A DNA stretch of 64,000 nucleotides from Fibrobacterota bacterium (GTDB taxonomy: Bacteria; Fibrobacterota; Chitinivibrionia; Chitinivibrionales; Chitinispirillaceae). The notes below the pieces were generated by a model. That model searched no databases. It was not told where the DNA came from and saw only the letters and a program-made list of their open reading frames with translations. The stretch is from the NCBI GenBank assembly GCA_023412475.1, contig JAEYNR010000065.1, positions 61,401 to 125,400 on the forward strand, read 5' to 3'. Position 1 is the stretch's first letter; every line of letters starts with the position of its first letter. Made by a program: the position numbers and the translations under genes. This document shows, one piece after another, positions 18,101-24,915 of the stretch.

Positions 18101-18432
18101 TACACGATGGCCTTTCCGGTTTACGCGATGAGCCATTTCGGTTTCTACGATAGATTTTCCCGTTTACACGATGGGCCATTCCGGTTTGCACGATGGTCTT
18201 TCCTGTTTTCACGATAGACCTTCCCGGTTTGCACGATAAGCCTTCCGGTTTCCACGATGGCATTTTTCGGTTACACGATGGCATTTCCGGTTTGCACGAT
18301 AGCATTCTCCGGTTACGCGATTTCATTTTCGGTTTACACGATTGCATTTCCGGTTTGCACGATTACGTTTACGGTTTACACGATGGATCTTTCTGTTTAC
18401 ACGATGAGCCTTCATGTTTACATGATGAATCC
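18101..18432. repeat. Array of sixteen 21-bp direct repeats (iteron-like)
   Basis: Sixteen imperfect copies of a unit close to TTCCGGTTTACACGATGG plus 3 bp. The CGAT core recurs at 18105, 18126, 18148, 18169, 18191, 18212, 18234, 18255, 18276, 18297, 18318, 18339, 18360, 18381, 18402 and, as TGAT, at 18423. The period is 21 bp with three early 22-bp steps. The array leaves stop-free frames with a 7-residue period on both strands, which I regard as by-products because none has a ribosome site or a plausible protein. There are no spacers, so it is not a CRISPR. Confidence 0.85.
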
Positions 18433-18870
18433 TGCTCAATATTATCTAAGAAATTGATTTTATTGTAATTCCGATAATCCTTCCGAATCTCTTCACAACC
18501 TGTTTGTTTGCCGGGCAAATAATTTTTTTCAAATTATTTAAAAAAACATTGCACGAAGCTATATAAACATTTTTCTTATTTATTCGCTTTCACGTTTTTT
18601 CCGAAATTTCTAGTCTCGTAAGTTTTTTCCTAAAAGCCTAAAGATAATTGTCTATAGAAGCTTTTAGAAGTTTTCTCTTTTTTTGCAGCTACACAGATCC
18701 TAAATGTAGCAATTTTGATTTAAGTGTAAAGTAAGATAATAATTTGAACCCTGAAAACTTCAGGTGTTTGATACTGATACCAATGACCTATTGCGCATAG
18801 GTAGTAATTCCAACCCATCATTTTTTAAATCAGATGGGAACCTCATCATTATTTTCAAAGGAGTAGCTTT
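18433..18870. other. Non-coding A/T-rich stretch after the direct-repeat array
   Basis: No gene is seen in these ~440 bp. The stretch includes runs of T and a possible leader for the gene at 18871, which has AAAGGAG just before its ATG. Confidence 0.4.
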
Positions 18871-19542
18871 ATGAGCACTTATAATCATTCTGAAATAGTA
18901 GCAGCAACACGCATAGTTAAAGTTTTGACTACCAAAACCCCTACTCTTCAATCGGTTTTCAACCAGGATGCAGTAAATATCTCTTCCGAGCTTGATAGCT
19001 TAATCAAAGAAACTGACCAGCTGGAACATAGCTGGCACGCAGAGGTGGCAGATACTGATCCTATACTTGAAAATTCAAAAAATGTTTTTGCTAAGTATAG
19101 GGATCTGGTAATAAAGAGACTTCCGGGTGTGGCAAAAATGGACTGGCTGGAGACCGATGTTAAACCGGATCTGTTTGCATTAAATCTTGAGAAGTTGATC
19201 GGGGTTATTGAGGATAATGAAGACAAGCTTCCATTTGCCGAAACCGCCCTTGAGGAGTTGATACCTGCAAGTGATGCGCTCGATATGGAACTAGACCAGG
19301 ATAGAGAAGCACGCAGGATGTATCGTAACAGTGTAATAGCAAAAAATGCAGCTCTGAAGAAAGCAGAAATTTTCTTTTATGAGGTAAGACGCTTTATTCG
19401 CAGAGACTTAGGCCGAAAATCTCCTGAATACAGTCAGGTCAAAGATAAGGCAGTCAGAAAAGCAGCTAAAGAGATGGAGCAACAGGGAAATGAGACATCA
19501 ACAGAAAAGCAGGTTGTTACAGAAGAGAGCGTTAATTCTTAA
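18871..19542 (+). CDS. Helical hypothetical protein
   Basis: Encodes 223 residues with AAAGGAG nine bases before ATG. No signal peptide, membrane segment or enzyme motif is visible. The sequence is almost entirely amphipathic alpha-helix, acidic in the middle and Lys/Arg-rich near residues 165-205 (RRFIRRDLGRK), with a Gln/Glu/Thr-rich tail. This looks like a cytosolic helical-bundle protein. The family is not recognised. It is monocistronic and follows the 21-bp repeat array directly, so a role in binding that array is conceivable but unsupported. Confidence 0.7.
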   Translation: MSTYNHSEIVAATRIVKVLTTKTPTLQSVFNQDAVNISSELDSLIKETDQLEHSWHAEVADTDPILENSKNVFAKYRDLVIKRLPGVAKMDWLETDVKPDLFALNLEKLIGVIEDNEDKLPFAETALEELIPASDALDMELDQDREARRMYRNSVIAKNAALKKAEIFFYEVRRFIRRDLGRKSPEYSQVKDKAVRKAAKEMEQQGNETSTEKQVVTEESVNS

Positions 19543-19587
19543 CCGGTAGTGTATGAAGAATATGTGCTTCTTTCATTGATATGAACA

Positions 19588-19625
19588 GACCAGTCCTTTT
19601 GATAAGGATATCAAGGGGACTGGTT
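19588..19625. terminator. Terminator-like hairpin
   Basis: The arms ACCAGTCC and GGACTGGT enclose a second, inner pairing (TTTTGAT with ATATCAA). It lies 45 bp past the stop of the 18871-19542 gene and is followed by TTTCAATTTC. Confidence 0.6.
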
Positions 19626-19775
19626 TCAATTTCAAAGTACTTGACAGAAGTAGATAATCAAAGGATGGCTATTGTATATTTTTGGTTCATTACCATCCCA
19701 TCGGATTTAATAAAATTTGACAAACAGAGTATGTGTTATGTTAAAAATTCATAGGTCCACTGGTGTTTGTTAGCA

Positions 19776-19820
19776 AAATCCCCCCGCTGGAAGCGCCCCC
19801 TTTATTAAGGGGGGATTCCA
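19776..19820. repeat. C-rich dispersed repeat, copy 2
   Basis: AATCCCCCCGCTGGAAGCG followed by CCCCCTTTATTAAGG and the mirrored arm GGGGGGATT. Its left part is nearly identical to 9006-9040. The inverted arms would fold into a hairpin. The surrounding 19626-19941 holds nothing else I can identify. Confidence 0.5.
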
Positions 19821-19941
19821 AAATGATAAAGGAAATGTGTGAACTCGTTATAGTCATAGCCTGTTAAAAAGTGTCTAAACTTAACGATTTAGGGCAATTG
19901 TTAGATGCTATTATTTTATTATGGGATGATAATATTTTTGG

Positions 19942-20871
19942 TTAATCCAATTTCAGATTTCTGGTTTGCAATTTCTTAATTTCTATTTTTGTTTTTTTAT
20001 CCTTGTTTTTTTTCAGAGCCCCAGCAAAAATTGCAGGCATTCCCTTTATCAAAAGAGAAATGGATTCCCTGTAGTGCCGCTTCTTTATACCTCTGATACT
20101 CCACTGGAAAATGTGCCCTCCTATTACTGCCATTCGCTCCATTTTTCTTTTGTGACCACCAGGATATTCACCCTTTCGCTCCAGGGACAGCATATTATCC
20201 AGTCTGATCAGGTTGATCAATATATCATGAATAGAATTGCCCGGATGATACCTATAAGCGACAGTTGCAGGTGATTTTACAATCATAACCGGTCCTAAAG
20301 TACCAATTCGCAGCATAAAATCCAGATCATCAACTGTACCTTTTTTAAAACAGGTTTTTTTATTCCATAGTGCTCTTTTAAAGATTAGAAAACTGGTGCT
20401 GAGCCAGGCTGATTCAGTTTTTGAAAGATAATCTTTAACCGGTGTATAACAGATGAGACTCTTATCTTCATTTTTTAATTCTTCGAGTTTTCTATCATCC
20501 TTGAAACCGCACCCTCTGGCAAAAATGAGTGCCGGATAGTTCTCACTTTGAATCATTTGATAATAAATTGATAAGGATTCCGGCAGTAAGATATCATCAC
20601 TATCCAAAAAAACCAGATAGTCACCCACAGCATGTTCCACTGCATTATTACGAGCGATTTCTGCACCCTGGTTTTGCTGAATTATTATTCTGACCGAGTC
20701 CTTATATTGATTGAGCACCTGCAGAGAGTTATCCGTTGAGCCATCATTAACAGCAATTATCTCGTAATCACTGAAATTCTGGCTCAGGACCGATTCGATA
20801 GTTTCTGCAACCAGGCTTCCCCTGTTATAAATAGGTATAATTATGCTGAAAACGATTTTTTTGCTATGCAT
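19942..20871 (-). CDS. Glycosyltransferase family 2
   Basis: Encodes 309 residues. The GT-A fold is clear: 'FSIIIPIYNRGSLVAETIESVLSQNFSDYEIIAVNDGSTDNS' at residues 8-50 and the metal-binding 'YLVFLDSDD' (DxD-type) near 86-94. The C-terminal ~90 residues are basic and helical. It should transfer a sugar from a nucleotide donor during EPS repeat-unit assembly. Its last residues (LQTRNLKLD) are encoded by sequence resembling the dispersed intergenic repeat, so the native C-terminus may have been altered by a repeat. It stands apart from the main glycosyltransferase block. Confidence 0.88.
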   Translation of the reverse strand: MHSKKIVFSIIIPIYNRGSLVAETIESVLSQNFSDYEIIAVNDGSTDNSLQVLNQYKDSVRIIIQQNQGAEIARNNAVEHAVGDYLVFLDSDDILLPESLSIYYQMIQSENYPALIFARGCGFKDDRKLEELKNEDKSLICYTPVKDYLSKTESAWLSTSFLIFKRALWNKKTCFKKGTVDDLDFMLRIGTLGPVMIVKSPATVAYRYHPGNSIHDILINLIRLDNMLSLERKGEYPGGHKRKMERMAVIGGHIFQWSIRGIKKRHYRESISLLIKGMPAIFAGALKKNKDKKTKIEIKKLQTRNLKLD

Positions 20872-20914
20872 GGCAACTTTCCATATATTGTAATGTAAAC
20901 AATAACGTCAGTAA

Positions 20915-21102
20915 TAAGTTCCAAAACTCAAATACTAAATTCTAAACAAATCCTAATGACCAATAATTTAAATTCCAAACACGGAAAAACGGAAGCCCAC
21001 CGAAGTGTCTTCGCGTAGGCGGGCTGTTCCTGTTTCGGATTTCGGATTTCGGATTTCGGATTTTCCTGCTATCCGTTTTTGTTTCAAATTTCAAATATTG
21101 TT
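20915..21102. repeat. Dispersed palindromic repeat with GC-rich hairpin
   Basis: The left half is AATTCTAAA-type (TAAATTCTAAACAAATCCTA). The right half is CGGATTTCGGATTTCGGAT type. Between them at 20994-21025 is a stable hairpin built on AGCCCACCGAAG and CTTCG...GGCGGGCT. It is a member of the family that recurs through the EPS region. Confidence 0.65.
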
Positions 21103-21134
21103 TAACTTGGAAGTTTCTGAAGATCACTTTGCCA

Positions 21135-22172
21135 TTAAATGATTCTATAAATAATTTCTCCCAGCATTCTGAACAGTGGCAAAGGCAGAGCTGGTGTAAC
21201 TTTCTTCATGATTCTGAAAAGTAGTTTATCTTCCCTTGGTTTTTCTTCTGTATTAGGATATATAAGATCGTGATAGGGAATAGCCTTGGTCCCCCAGCGG
21301 CGTTTAAACAAATTCAACCCAGTATTTTTAGCTGATGTCCGGCCAAAGGAAACAACAGAAGTGTTACTGTTGATTGCTCTTTTAATTCCATGCCAGTAAA
21401 GAAAATGAGTACATCTCAATCTGTCATTTTTGCAGGGCCTGGCAAGATATTCAAAAGAATAAAGCCAACGGTTTTTAAGTATCCACATACCAGCAACCAC
21501 TTTATTATCATGTTCAGCCAGAAGAAGTTCTACATTGTTATGCGGATATAGTTCGTTCCACATATTTTTAAAGAAAAGAAATGGTTGTGGCGGAAGATGA
21601 AGTTCCTTCCGCATTTGAATGTAAATTCGATAGAAATCCCCAACATCTTTTAAAGAAGCACCTGTTTTTAAAGTTATACCAGATTCGAGTGATTTGCGGA
21701 TATGTACCTGCACTGCGGTTCTGTGAAAGCGCCTGAAGATCTCATCTTCAGTGGCATCGATATCCAACAGATGGTTTAGGTACCCATTACTAATATTGAA
21801 ACTATGAGTATTCTGTATTGCAGACAAGAATCGCAATTCGATTCTGCATTTTTGGGTCAAATTATGGCTGGTTAACAGATTTAAGAATTGTCCTTCTGAA
21901 GTTCCCTTATTCAACACAGGATCAGAGATTGTGGCATAAGGTATACTGAGCCAGGAGATTTTATTAAATGGACGGTTTATCCGGTAAAGTGGCAGAAAAG
22001 AGGTCTCAGAATTAATAACCCTGTTATCTGATGCAATATAGGCTTTTATTTGAGGAAAACTCTTCTCTATTACTTTGGCCCAGTGTTTTGAATGCGTTAC
22101 CCAGAAAGGCTCATTTTCAGGTATTGTAGAGTATTCAAAAAATGAATTTGTTTCCAGAATTATTTTAGACAT
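21135..22172 (-). CDS. FemAB-like protein associated with PEP-CTERM systems
   Basis: Encodes 345 residues composed of two GNAT-like halves as in FemAB/FemX aminoacyltransferases. A central helical insertion contains 'FRRFHRTAVQVHIRKSLESGITLK', and the second half has 'LLLAEHDNKVVAGMWILKNRWLYSFEYLARPCKN' and 'SFGRTSAKNTGLNLFKRRWG'. This end pattern is characteristic of XrtA/PEP-CTERM-associated FemAB proteins. Known FemAB enzymes attach amino acids from tRNA to peptidoglycan precursors; members in EPS loci probably modify the polysaccharide or its lipid-linked unit. It is one of three such proteins in the window. Confidence 0.82.
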   Translation of the reverse strand: MSKIILETNSFFEYSTIPENEPFWVTHSKHWAKVIEKSFPQIKAYIASDNRVINSETSFLPLYRINRPFNKISWLSIPYATISDPVLNKGTSEGQFLNLLTSHNLTQKCRIELRFLSAIQNTHSFNISNGYLNHLLDIDATEDEIFRRFHRTAVQVHIRKSLESGITLKTGASLKDVGDFYRIYIQMRKELHLPPQPFLFFKNMWNELYPHNNVELLLAEHDNKVVAGMWILKNRWLYSFEYLARPCKNDRLRCTHFLYWHGIKRAINSNTSVVSFGRTSAKNTGLNLFKRRWGTKAIPYHDLIYPNTEEKPREDKLLFRIMKKVTPALPLPLFRMLGEIIYRII

Positions 22173-22434
22173 AAAAGCACAGTAATGAATTATTCTTGTA
22201 ACTTCTTAATAAATGAAAAATGGTTTCAACGGTTTGTTGTAAAATATTTGTTATCAATAATGAAGGAAATTAAAAAATGAGGAAGACTAAACCAAAACAA
22301 TCGAATTAACCGCCCTCTTACCATCGATAATAATAATCGGATGGATTATGAGTCTGAAATTAATTCAAAGTGGACAACTACACTATATGATTATACTCAC
22401 TTGTACCCTAATAACATTCAGTCCCGGTAAACGA

Positions 22435-22453
22435 CCACAGCCATAGGCCGTGG
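22435..22453 (-). repeat. IS200-type right-end hairpin
   Basis: The imperfect palindrome CCACAGCCATAGGCCGTGG lies 10 bp beyond the stop of the decayed TnpA frame, where IS200/IS605 elements carry the hairpin recognised by the transposase. Confidence 0.55.
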
Positions 22454-22461
22454 CTTTGATT

Positions 22462-22938
22462 TCACCCCAAAATGGGGTGTGCGTTACGATTGCGCGAAAA
22501 TATTTTACTGGCCAGTTCTTCCATATCTCGAACCTTCTTCTGTTGCCAGCGCACATAATTTTCAATTTGCTCCTTATTAAGGCCAACAGTACTTACACAA
22601 TAGCCAGGTGACCAGAAATGTTTATTCCAATATCTTTTTTAAAGTTCCGGAAATTAATCCATTATTTTAAGAGTACTCTTTCCTTTCAAATATCCTATCA
22701 CTTGACTTACCTACCAATTTGGAGGTATTTCAAGCACCAGATTAATATGATCAACGCACACATTACCTGCTGCTATTTTGAGTTTTTTCCAGGAACTGAG
22801 TTTTCGAATCGAATCTCGAATATAGTATCGAACATCTCCATTCATAACACGATATCTATGTTTTGGAATCCATTCTACATGCAACAAATACTTCTCAATT
22901 TTGACTGGATAACAAGTTACTTCAAGCTCCCAAAAAAA
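22462..22938 (-). pseudogene. tnpA: Decayed IS200/IS605-family transposase tnpA
   Basis: One reading frame on the minus strand still reads as a Y1 transposase: 'LHVEWIPKHRYRVMNGDVRYY', 'CVDHINLVLEIPPNW', 'VIGYLKGKST', 'KRYWNKHFWSPGYCVSTVG' and 'LNKEQIENYVRWQQKK'. Three in-frame stops interrupt it, after PPNW, after KIMD and after FPEL. The second His of the HUH motif is Asn (DHIN for DHVH). The start is lost. The tyrosine (NYVRWQ) remains. A flanking AT-rich inverted repeat at 22933-22963 (AAAAAACTAA / TTAGTTTTTT) may be the left-end hairpin. The element is immobile on its own. Confidence 0.82.
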
Positions 22939-23054
22939 CTAATGAAAATTAATTTAGTTTTTTAGTGCTCAGCTTCATAGAAAATACCTAAAAAAAATAG
23001 CGTTATTTGAGAAAAACAGAAGAATGCAAATTTTTACCATCAATCTAAAGACGA

Positions 23055-23091
23055 ACGTAAAACATTTCGACACTTTGAGTTTTTTTTTACA
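23055..23091 (+). promoter_or_regulatory. Probable enhancer (PrsR-type site)
   Basis: ACGTAAAACATTTCGACAC (23055-23073) followed after 10 bp by TTTTTACA (23084-23091). Orientation relative to the gene is the same as at the two upstream sites near 13 and 14.2 kb. It lies ~40-80 bp upstream of the sigma-54 promoter at 23133-23147. Confidence 0.65.
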
Positions 23092-23132
23092 TTCCACTTC
23101 ATTAAAGATGGTTCAATCTAAGATAATATTAC

Positions 23133-23147
23133 TGGCATACTTTTTGC
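23133..23147 (+). promoter_or_regulatory. Sigma-54 promoter of PEP-CTERM gene
   Basis: TGGCATACTTTTTGC matches TGGCA-N6-TTGC with exact -24/-12 spacing. The ATG of the PEP-CTERM gene is at 23198. Confidence 0.87.
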
Positions 23148-23197
23148 GAACAATAAAAGAAAATTCACTAATTTTAAACTTATGATGGAGGTTCTAT

Positions 23198-23911
23198 ATG
23201 AAAAAATTTATGGCCTTAATAACCGCCATTGCAACTCTTGCGGTGGGCAACATCTTAGCAGCACCTATTAACATAACCGTCTATGACGAGCTTCCGCCTA
23301 AATTTGAAGGCGTAGGTGTGGGATTTGAAGATGAGGAAATCGATGCCGGATATTTTGAGCAAAGGCAGGATCTGGAAGCCCTCTTTTGGGATGGCAGTTC
23401 TCTTTCATTGGTCGGTGGCTTTGATTTCGCAGAAGGATTCACCTACAATCAGTTTGGCGGAGCAGATGCAATTCATAACCACATTGTAAGTGGTGATGTT
23501 TTCATTGATCTTGGACGTGACAATTCTTATGATTTGGCAATTGATTTTGATCTTACAAACCTTACCTACACTATTTATCAAATTTCTGATGATAACGTAG
23601 TAGATGTTTTCCCAGGCTGGAAACATGACTTTGCTAATCCATTTGAAGTCAGTGGTTGTGTTGAAATAGGGACTGGTACCATTATTTACAATCAATACGA
23701 CACTGATGTTTACGGACTTCTTGGTGGATACCATAACGAAGTAATATTCAAGGATCTTGCAGATCATAGTATTACTGGGAACTTTGGAGTACACTATACT
23801 ATTTCATGTGGAAACGATGTATTGGTAGGATCGGTTCCAGAACCAGCAATCCTTACTCTTCTTGGTTTAGGATTTTTTGGCATGGCTTTTTTCAAGAGAA
23901 AAAGAATCTAA
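23198..23911 (+). CDS. PEP-CTERM protein, sigma-54 controlled
   Basis: Encodes 237 residues with TGGAGG nine bases before ATG. A signal peptide (1-21, ILAAP) is followed by an acidic beta-rich domain of about 180 residues with no recognised catalytic motif. The tail SVPEPAILTLLGLGFFGMAF followed by FKRKRI is a textbook PEP-CTERM signal. It is transcribed alone: sigma-54 promoter upstream, hairpin terminator at 23926-23958. It is probably an exosortase substrate that ends up in the EPS matrix. Its placement next to a FemAB gene and a dead IS200 element, away from the other three PEP-CTERM genes, shows that the regulon is dispersed. Confidence 0.88.
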   Translation: MKKFMALITAIATLAVGNILAAPINITVYDELPPKFEGVGVGFEDEEIDAGYFEQRQDLEALFWDGSSLSLVGGFDFAEGFTYNQFGGADAIHNHIVSGDVFIDLGRDNSYDLAIDFDLTNLTYTIYQISDDNVVDVFPGWKHDFANPFEVSGCVEIGTGTIIYNQYDTDVYGLLGGYHNEVIFKDLADHSITGNFGVHYTISCGNDVLVGSVPEPAILTLLGLGFFGMAFFKRKRI

Positions 23912-23925
23912 ATTAACAGGGAAGT

Positions 23926-23958
23926 GTAGGCCATTTCAATAAGTGGCCTCATTTTTCC
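23926..23958 (+). terminator. Rho-independent terminator
   Basis: The arms AGGCCA and TGGCCT with a 10-base loop are followed by CATTTTT, 15 bp after the stop of the PEP-CTERM gene. Confidence 0.75.
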
Positions 23959-24007
23959 TGCTCTATTTCATATTTTAAAATGTTGAAATAGTTTGGACAA
24001 TTCAAAC

Positions 24008-24038
24008 AAAAAGACCCTTTCTAAAAAGGGCCTTTTTG
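24008..24038 (+). terminator. Second terminator hairpin
   Basis: AAAAAGACCCTTT and AAAGGGCCTTTTT form near-perfect arms around CTAA. The hairpin ends in a T run just before the next gene start at 24051, and backs up the terminator at 23926-23958. Confidence 0.7.
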
Positions 24039-24050
24039 TTTTAGTAAAAT

Positions 24051-24848
24051 ATGAATCTGAATTCCATTCTCATAGTTTCTGATCTTGAAGGCTGCTATGC
24101 AGTAGAAAAATTCTCAGAAACACGCTGCAGCGGGAAAGCACTGGAAAACAGTCGTAAGCTGCATACTCTCCAGCTTAACATCTTGATCCAAAGCATACGA
24201 AGTTTTAATAAAAAAATCGCTCTACATGTCTGGGATAGCCACGGCTGTGGAGGAATAAATAAAAAAGAGATTGACGATGTAGACAATTTCATCCATCACG
24301 GAAAATTTAATTTTATAAATTATTTAAAAGAGAACCACATTGATGCTGTATTCTTTGATTCAGCTCATGCAAAAAACCGCACACCCTGTGCCAATCTTTG
24401 TCACACCATGTCCTCGATCAGAATAAAACGCTATGTGCTTAATGGAAACGAAATTGGTGAAATCGGTTTGCGCTCTGTTATGGCGGGAGAACTTGACATT
24501 CCAGTTTTCTATGTTAATGGAGACGATAAAGCCTGTACTGAAGCTAAAAGCATAATGCCCTGGATAGTTACAACTGTCACCAAACATTCCAGAGGAATTC
24601 AGAAAATCGCACGTATTCCATGTTCTGAAGTATTTAAATTGATCAGAGAGGATGTCTACATCGCCCTAAAATCAGCAGAAAAAATGCGTCCTCTGAAAAT
24701 ATCACCACCAATTAATCTTAATATTGAATGGAAATTAAAATACTCAATCTTCAATTTCATCAAAAGATTGATCAATCACCGGGGAAGTTATGAAAACCGG
24801 TTTAAAGTAAACAGTTTGAGTGAACTTGTAGAAAAAGGAATTTTGTAA
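24051..24848 (+). CDS. M55-family (DppA-like) D-aminopeptidase
   Basis: Encodes 265 residues. Zinc and active-site motifs of M55 are in order: D11-x-E13 (SDLEGC), H64 (WDSHG), H106 (DSAHA), H118 (CHTMS), and glutamates 134/137 in 'NGNEIGEIGL', followed by 'NGDDKACTEAK'. Known members are decameric cytosolic D-amino-peptidases. GYHA is replaced by DSAHA, and a ~60-residue basic C-terminal extension is unusual. No good ribosome site is visible and the start lies close behind a terminator. It might act on D-amino-acid dipeptides or amide-linked decorations; this is inference. Convergent with the next gene. Confidence 0.82.
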   Translation: MNLNSILIVSDLEGCYAVEKFSETRCSGKALENSRKLHTLQLNILIQSIRSFNKKIALHVWDSHGCGGINKKEIDDVDNFIHHGKFNFINYLKENHIDAVFFDSAHAKNRTPCANLCHTMSSIRIKRYVLNGNEIGEIGLRSVMAGELDIPVFYVNGDDKACTEAKSIMPWIVTTVTKHSRGIQKIARIPCSEVFKLIREDVYIALKSAEKMRPLKISPPINLNIEWKLKYSIFNFIKRLINHRGSYENRFKVNSLSELVEKGIL

Positions 24849-24875
24849 AATCAAAGCTGTTTCTGATTTCAAATA

Positions 24876-24915
24876 AAGATGCTTTCCCAATCAGCACTTA
24901 AAGGGAAAACATCTT
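24876..24915. terminator. Hairpin between convergent genes
   Basis: AAGATGCTTTCCC and GGGAAAACATCTT form imperfect arms. It could terminate transcription from both sides. It overlaps the last codons of the minus-strand gene ending at 24898. Confidence 0.5.

Noticed and set aside
18101..18432. CRISPR array
   Set aside because: Units abut each other without unique spacers, and no cas genes are present.
18084..18468. ORFs of 60-90 codons on both strands with 7-residue repeats
   Set aside because: They result from a 21-bp repeat unit lacking stop codons in several frames at once. No ribosome site or known motif is present.
22383..22586. 67-residue ORF on the minus strand
   Set aside because: It is an alternate frame across the 3' end and right-end hairpin of the decayed IS200 transposase.
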